A stretch of DNA of 64,000 bases from Parvibaculum sp039680535 (GTDB lineage: Bacteria; Pseudomonadota; Alphaproteobacteria; Parvibaculales; Parvibaculaceae): positions 124,001-188,000 of the forward strand of contig NZ_JBDKSS010000008.1 of NCBI RefSeq assembly GCF_039680535.1, read 5' to 3'. The translations under genes and the position numbers were made by a program. Shown here piece by piece: positions 61,709 to 64,000 of the stretch. The stretch's first letter is position 1. Each line of letters starts with the position of its first letter. The notes under the pieces are model-generated. The model was not told where the DNA came from, ran no database searches, and saw only the letters and a list, made by a program, of their open reading frames with translations.

Positions 61709-63157
61709 ATGACGGCACGTACTGGTCAACAGTATCTCGACGGCTTGCGCGACGACCGCACCGTCTGGCTCGGCAATGAGAAAGTGGACATCATGAGCCA
61801 TCCGGCTTTCGCCGGATCGCTCAAGGGCATGGCCGGATATTTCGACTGGCAGAACACCCATGCCGAAGACTGCCTCACCCCCGACCCCGAAACCGGCAAG
61901 CCGATGAGCGCGAGCCTCATCGTGCCGCGCAACGCCGAAGATCTTCAGCGCCGCCACAAGGCCTTCGAGCGCTTCGCACGCTACTCGGTCGGTATGCTCG
62001 GCCGCACGCCCGACTATGTGAATGTGACGCTGGCGGGCTTCGTCGCTCGCAACGACATTTTCGAATCGAAGGGCGACAAGACCTATTCCGACAGGCTGCG
62101 CCGCTTCTATCGCGAAGTCGTCGAAGGCGATCTTTCCCTCACCCACACGATCATCCATCCCGTCGTCGACAAGTCGATCCCGGATACGCAGGGCGTCAAC
62201 GGCGAATGCGCGCTGAAGGTCGTGCGCCGCACGAAGGACAGCATCGTGGTGCGCGGCGCCAAGATTCTTGCGACGCTTGGGCCCTTCGCCGATGAGCTCT
62301 TTGTCTATCCCGGCGTGCCGCAGCCGCCGAGCGTCAATCCGGATACGCTGCTCGCTTTCTCCATCCCGATGAACACCAAGGGCCTTATCACGCTTTGCCG
62401 CGATCATTACGGCGTCAACTCATCGGCGGGCGACCATCCCTTCTCGTCGCGCTTCGACGAGCAGGACGCCTTCATGATCTTCGACGATGTGGAGATCCCG
62501 AATGAGCGCGTCTTCATCGACGGCGACCTCGACATCTATAACGGGTTGATGCGCCACGGTTGGGCGGCGAACATCATGCAGCAGACCTGCATCCGTGCCG
62601 CGGTGAAGCTCGAATTCGCTTATGAGCTTTGCACCCGCATGGCGCAGGCGACCAATGCGGACAAGCGCCCCGAAACCGCCGCGCTCCTCGGCGAGCTCTG
62701 GGCCTATTCGCAGCTGACGCGCTCTGCCATCACGGCGGCAGAGGCGGGCGCCCATGACTGGGGCAATGGCGCTTTCTTCCCGGACGATCGCCCCTTCCGT
62801 GCAACGCGCGCCATGATGCCCGGCTGGATGGTGAAGGCGAATGACGCGATCAAGACGATCGGCTCGCACAACCTGCTCGCCACGCCATCGCTCGACGCCA
62901 TCGACAATCCGGAAATCGGTCACCTCATCAAGACCTATATGCCGGGCTCGAACGGCATGAGCGCACGCGACCGGGCCAAGCTCTTCCGCACGGCCTGGGA
63001 CTTCGCGGGCTCCGCGCTCGGCGGCCGCGTCGAACTCTACGAGCGCTTCTATCTGGCGAGCGCCCCGCGCAACTTCGCGCTGGACCACATGTTCGCCCAG
63101 ATGGAGCGCGAATGGACGGAAGTGCCCGCCATGCTCAAGGCCATTGGCGTCGATTGA
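61709..63157 (+). CDS. hpaB: 4-hydroxyphenylacetate 3-monooxygenase-type oxygenase (HpaB family)
   Basis: 482 residues, class D flavin-dependent phenol hydroxylase. N-terminal MTARTGQQYLDGLRDDRTVW is typical. Further marks are VTLAGFVARNDIF, FSSRFDEQDAFMIFDDVEIP and RVFIDGDLDIYN, and a C-terminal GRVELYERFYLASAPRNFAL. It uses FADH2 from a separate reductase (HpaC type), not seen here, to add an ortho hydroxyl to a 4-substituted phenol. Neighbouring MarR and fumarylacetoacetate-hydrolase genes support an aromatic-acid catabolic role. The exact substrate is uncertain. Confidence 0.87.
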   Translation: MTARTGQQYLDGLRDDRTVWLGNEKVDIMSHPAFAGSLKGMAGYFDWQNTHAEDCLTPDPETGKPMSASLIVPRNAEDLQRRHKAFERFARYSVGMLGRTPDYVNVTLAGFVARNDIFESKGDKTYSDRLRRFYREVVEGDLSLTHTIIHPVVDKSIPDTQGVNGECALKVVRRTKDSIVVRGAKILATLGPFADELFVYPGVPQPPSVNPDTLLAFSIPMNTKGLITLCRDHYGVNSSAGDHPFSSRFDEQDAFMIFDDVEIPNERVFIDGDLDIYNGLMRHGWAANIMQQTCIRAAVKLEFAYELCTRMAQATNADKRPETAALLGELWAYSQLTRSAITAAEAGAHDWGNGAFFPDDRPFRATRAMMPGWMVKANDAIKTIGSHNLLATPSLDAIDNPEIGHLIKTYMPGSNGMSARDRAKLFRTAWDFAGSALGGRVELYERFYLASAPRNFALDHMFAQMEREWTEVPAMLKAIGVD

Positions 63158-63178
63158 TCGGCGATCCATAAAAGAGAA

Positions 63179-63214
63179 AAGCCCGGCAATCGAAAGATTG
63201 CCGGGCTTCTTTGT
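63179..63214. terminator. Bidirectional Rho-independent terminator
   Basis: An AAGCCCGGCAATC / GATTGCCGGGCTT stem of 13 bp with a GAAA loop, A-rich before and TTCTTTGTTT after. It lies between the convergent hpaB and fumarylacetoacetate-hydrolase genes. Confidence 0.92.
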
Positions 63215-63229
63215 TTGCGAAGCGTTATT

Positions 63230-64000
63230 TCAGAACTGTCCGAGCGCGACGCGACGTACCGCCTCGGTATCCGTCGGCTGATGGCCGACCTTGTGCAGCG
63301 GCGCGGGCACTTCCTGCACCGTATTCGTTACCTTGCCGATATTCGTCACCTCGACCTCGACCACGTCGCCGATATTCATCGGGCGTGAATTGGCCGGCGT
63401 GCCGGTGAGCACGATGTCTCCCGGCAGGAAGGTGATGTGACGCGAGAGATCGGCGAAGATGTAGTCGATCGGAAAGGTCATCTCGCTGACCGGACCGTCC
63501 TGCACGACCTTGCCGTTGATATAGGTACGCACCGTCTGCTCCCGAATATCGACGCCGCGCACGATGCCGGGGCCCACAGGACAGAAACCATCATGCCCCT
63601 TCACGCGCAGCATGGAGCCCGCATCGGTATCGCGGAAGTCCTGTGCGCCGACATCGTTTGCCGCGGCGAAGCCCGCCAGATGATCCCACACGTCCTCGCG
63701 CGCGACATTGCGCATCGGCTTGCCGACGATGGCCGCGATCTCGCCTTCATAGTTGAGATACTGGCAATCGGCCGGGCGGTTGAGAAAGCCGCGATGCGAA
63801 TTGAGCGCGGTGAGCGGCTTCTGGAAATAGGTCGGCGTGACGAGCGGCGGCGCCTTGAACTCGACGCGACGCGAGTCGTAGTTCAGATGAATGCAGATGA
63901 TCTTGGTCGGATCGCAAGGCGGCAGATAGGTCGCGTCGGCATCGGCGACGGTGCGCCCGTCGCCAAGCCGCAGCAGATCGCCTTCAGGCCGCACCCATTT
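63230..64000 (-). CDS. Fumarylacetoacetate hydrolase family protein, 5' end at window edge
   Basis: At least 256 residues; the frame is open to the last base of the window (KWVRPEGDLLRLGDG). The conserved domain has ICIHLNYDSRR, LNYEGEIAAIVGK with metal-binding Glu residues, GFAAANDVGAQDFRD, VKGHDGFCPVGPGIV and LPGDIVLTGTPANSRPMNIGD. Relatives are HpaG-type isomerase/decarboxylases and 2-keto-4-pentenoate hydratases acting late in the homoprotocatechuate pathway, which would suit the HpaB neighbour. The reaction is not certain from sequence. Confidence 0.88.
   Translation of the reverse strand, partial: KWVRPEGDLLRLGDGRTVADADATYLPPCDPTKIICIHLNYDSRRVEFKAPPLVTPTYFQKPLTALNSHRGFLNRPADCQYLNYEGEIAAIVGKPMRNVAREDVWDHLAGFAAANDVGAQDFRDTDAGSMLRVKGHDGFCPVGPGIVRGVDIREQTVRTYINGKVVQDGPVSEMTFPIDYIFADLSRHITFLPGDIVLTGTPANSRPMNIGDVVEVEVTNIGKVTNTVQEVPAPLHKVGHQPTDTEAVRRVALGQF

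Overview
The window is high-GC, tightly packed bacterial chromosome of alphaproteobacterial character. The class II DAHP synthase, the kdp operon with its own KdpDE, the lone cobT and cobA genes and the many acyl-CoA dehydrogenases, thioesterases and NADP-linked oxidoreductases fit a heterotrophic Hyphomicrobiales-type organism. A Parvibaculum-like surfactant, hydrocarbon or fatty-acid degrader is my best guess, but the genus is inference and was not checked against any database. Because GC is high, the window is full of long spurious antisense frames. Calls here rest on recognisable protein motifs, ribosome-binding sites and gene packing.

Layout. 1-2.1 kb: 3' end of a MacB-type ABC permease followed by an outer-membrane efflux lipoprotein. 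2.1-4.3 kb: two related zinc-free MDR oxidoreductases. 4.4-9.5 kb (minus): class II DAHP synthase and a probable gabD-rpiA-gor run. 9.6-13.3 kb: a DUF2817 zinc-peptidase-like protein, a GNAT enzyme, phosphoglycolate phosphatase and a DUF3047 protein. 13.5-21.9 kb: tRNA-Val(CAC), a short integrase-like N-terminal fragment, then a small membrane ORF, kdpF, kdpA, kdpB, kdpC, kdpD and kdpE in a row ending at a strong terminator. 21.97-23.8 kb (minus): a DUF1302-type outer membrane protein broken by a single frameshift. 24.3-27.9 kb: a translationally coupled three-gene cassette (2-hydroxyacid dehydrogenase, sugar isomerase-like, DUF2264).

27.9-33.6 kb: an orphan membrane histidine kinase, a large patatin-like phospholipase, a lipoprotein alpha/beta hydrolase and a uracil-DNA-glycosylase-family protein. 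33.6-48 kb is dominated by acyl-CoA and related metabolism: four acyl-CoA dehydrogenases, including an adjacent large/small pair resembling PimC/PimD, plus an enoyl-CoA hydratase family protein, an SDR, a hotdog thioesterase and a flavin-dependent LLM oxidoreductase. Also here are a GPH-type MFS transporter, a CNT nucleoside transporter and a second orphan kinase. 47.9-50.6 kb: cobT, a DUF1289 protein and a POT peptide transporter.

50.7-54.1 kb is a compact divergent regulatory unit. A b-type cytochrome and a PepSY protein lie on one strand, and a PepSY protein, response regulator and sensor kinase on the other. Between them are 11-bp-spaced direct repeats that look like the regulator's own site. 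54-57.1 kb: a membrane-anchored TraB-like protein, a PhnA-like protein, a P-loop kinase and cobA. 57.2-61 kb: a retropepsin-like protease, phosphomannomutase/phosphoglucomutase, a thioesterase and dusA. 61-64 kb: a MarR regulator divergent from an HpaB-type phenol monooxygenase and convergent with a fumarylacetoacetate-hydrolase family gene that runs off the end, suggesting aromatic-acid catabolism.

I saw no CRISPR array, no intact insertion sequence and no unambiguous new multi-gene defence or biosynthetic system. The most interesting items are the PepSY/two-component/cytochrome unit, the DUF2264 cassette with its half-site-rich upstream region, the frameshifted outer membrane protein, the small ORF ahead of kdpF, and the integrase remnant at tRNA-Val.
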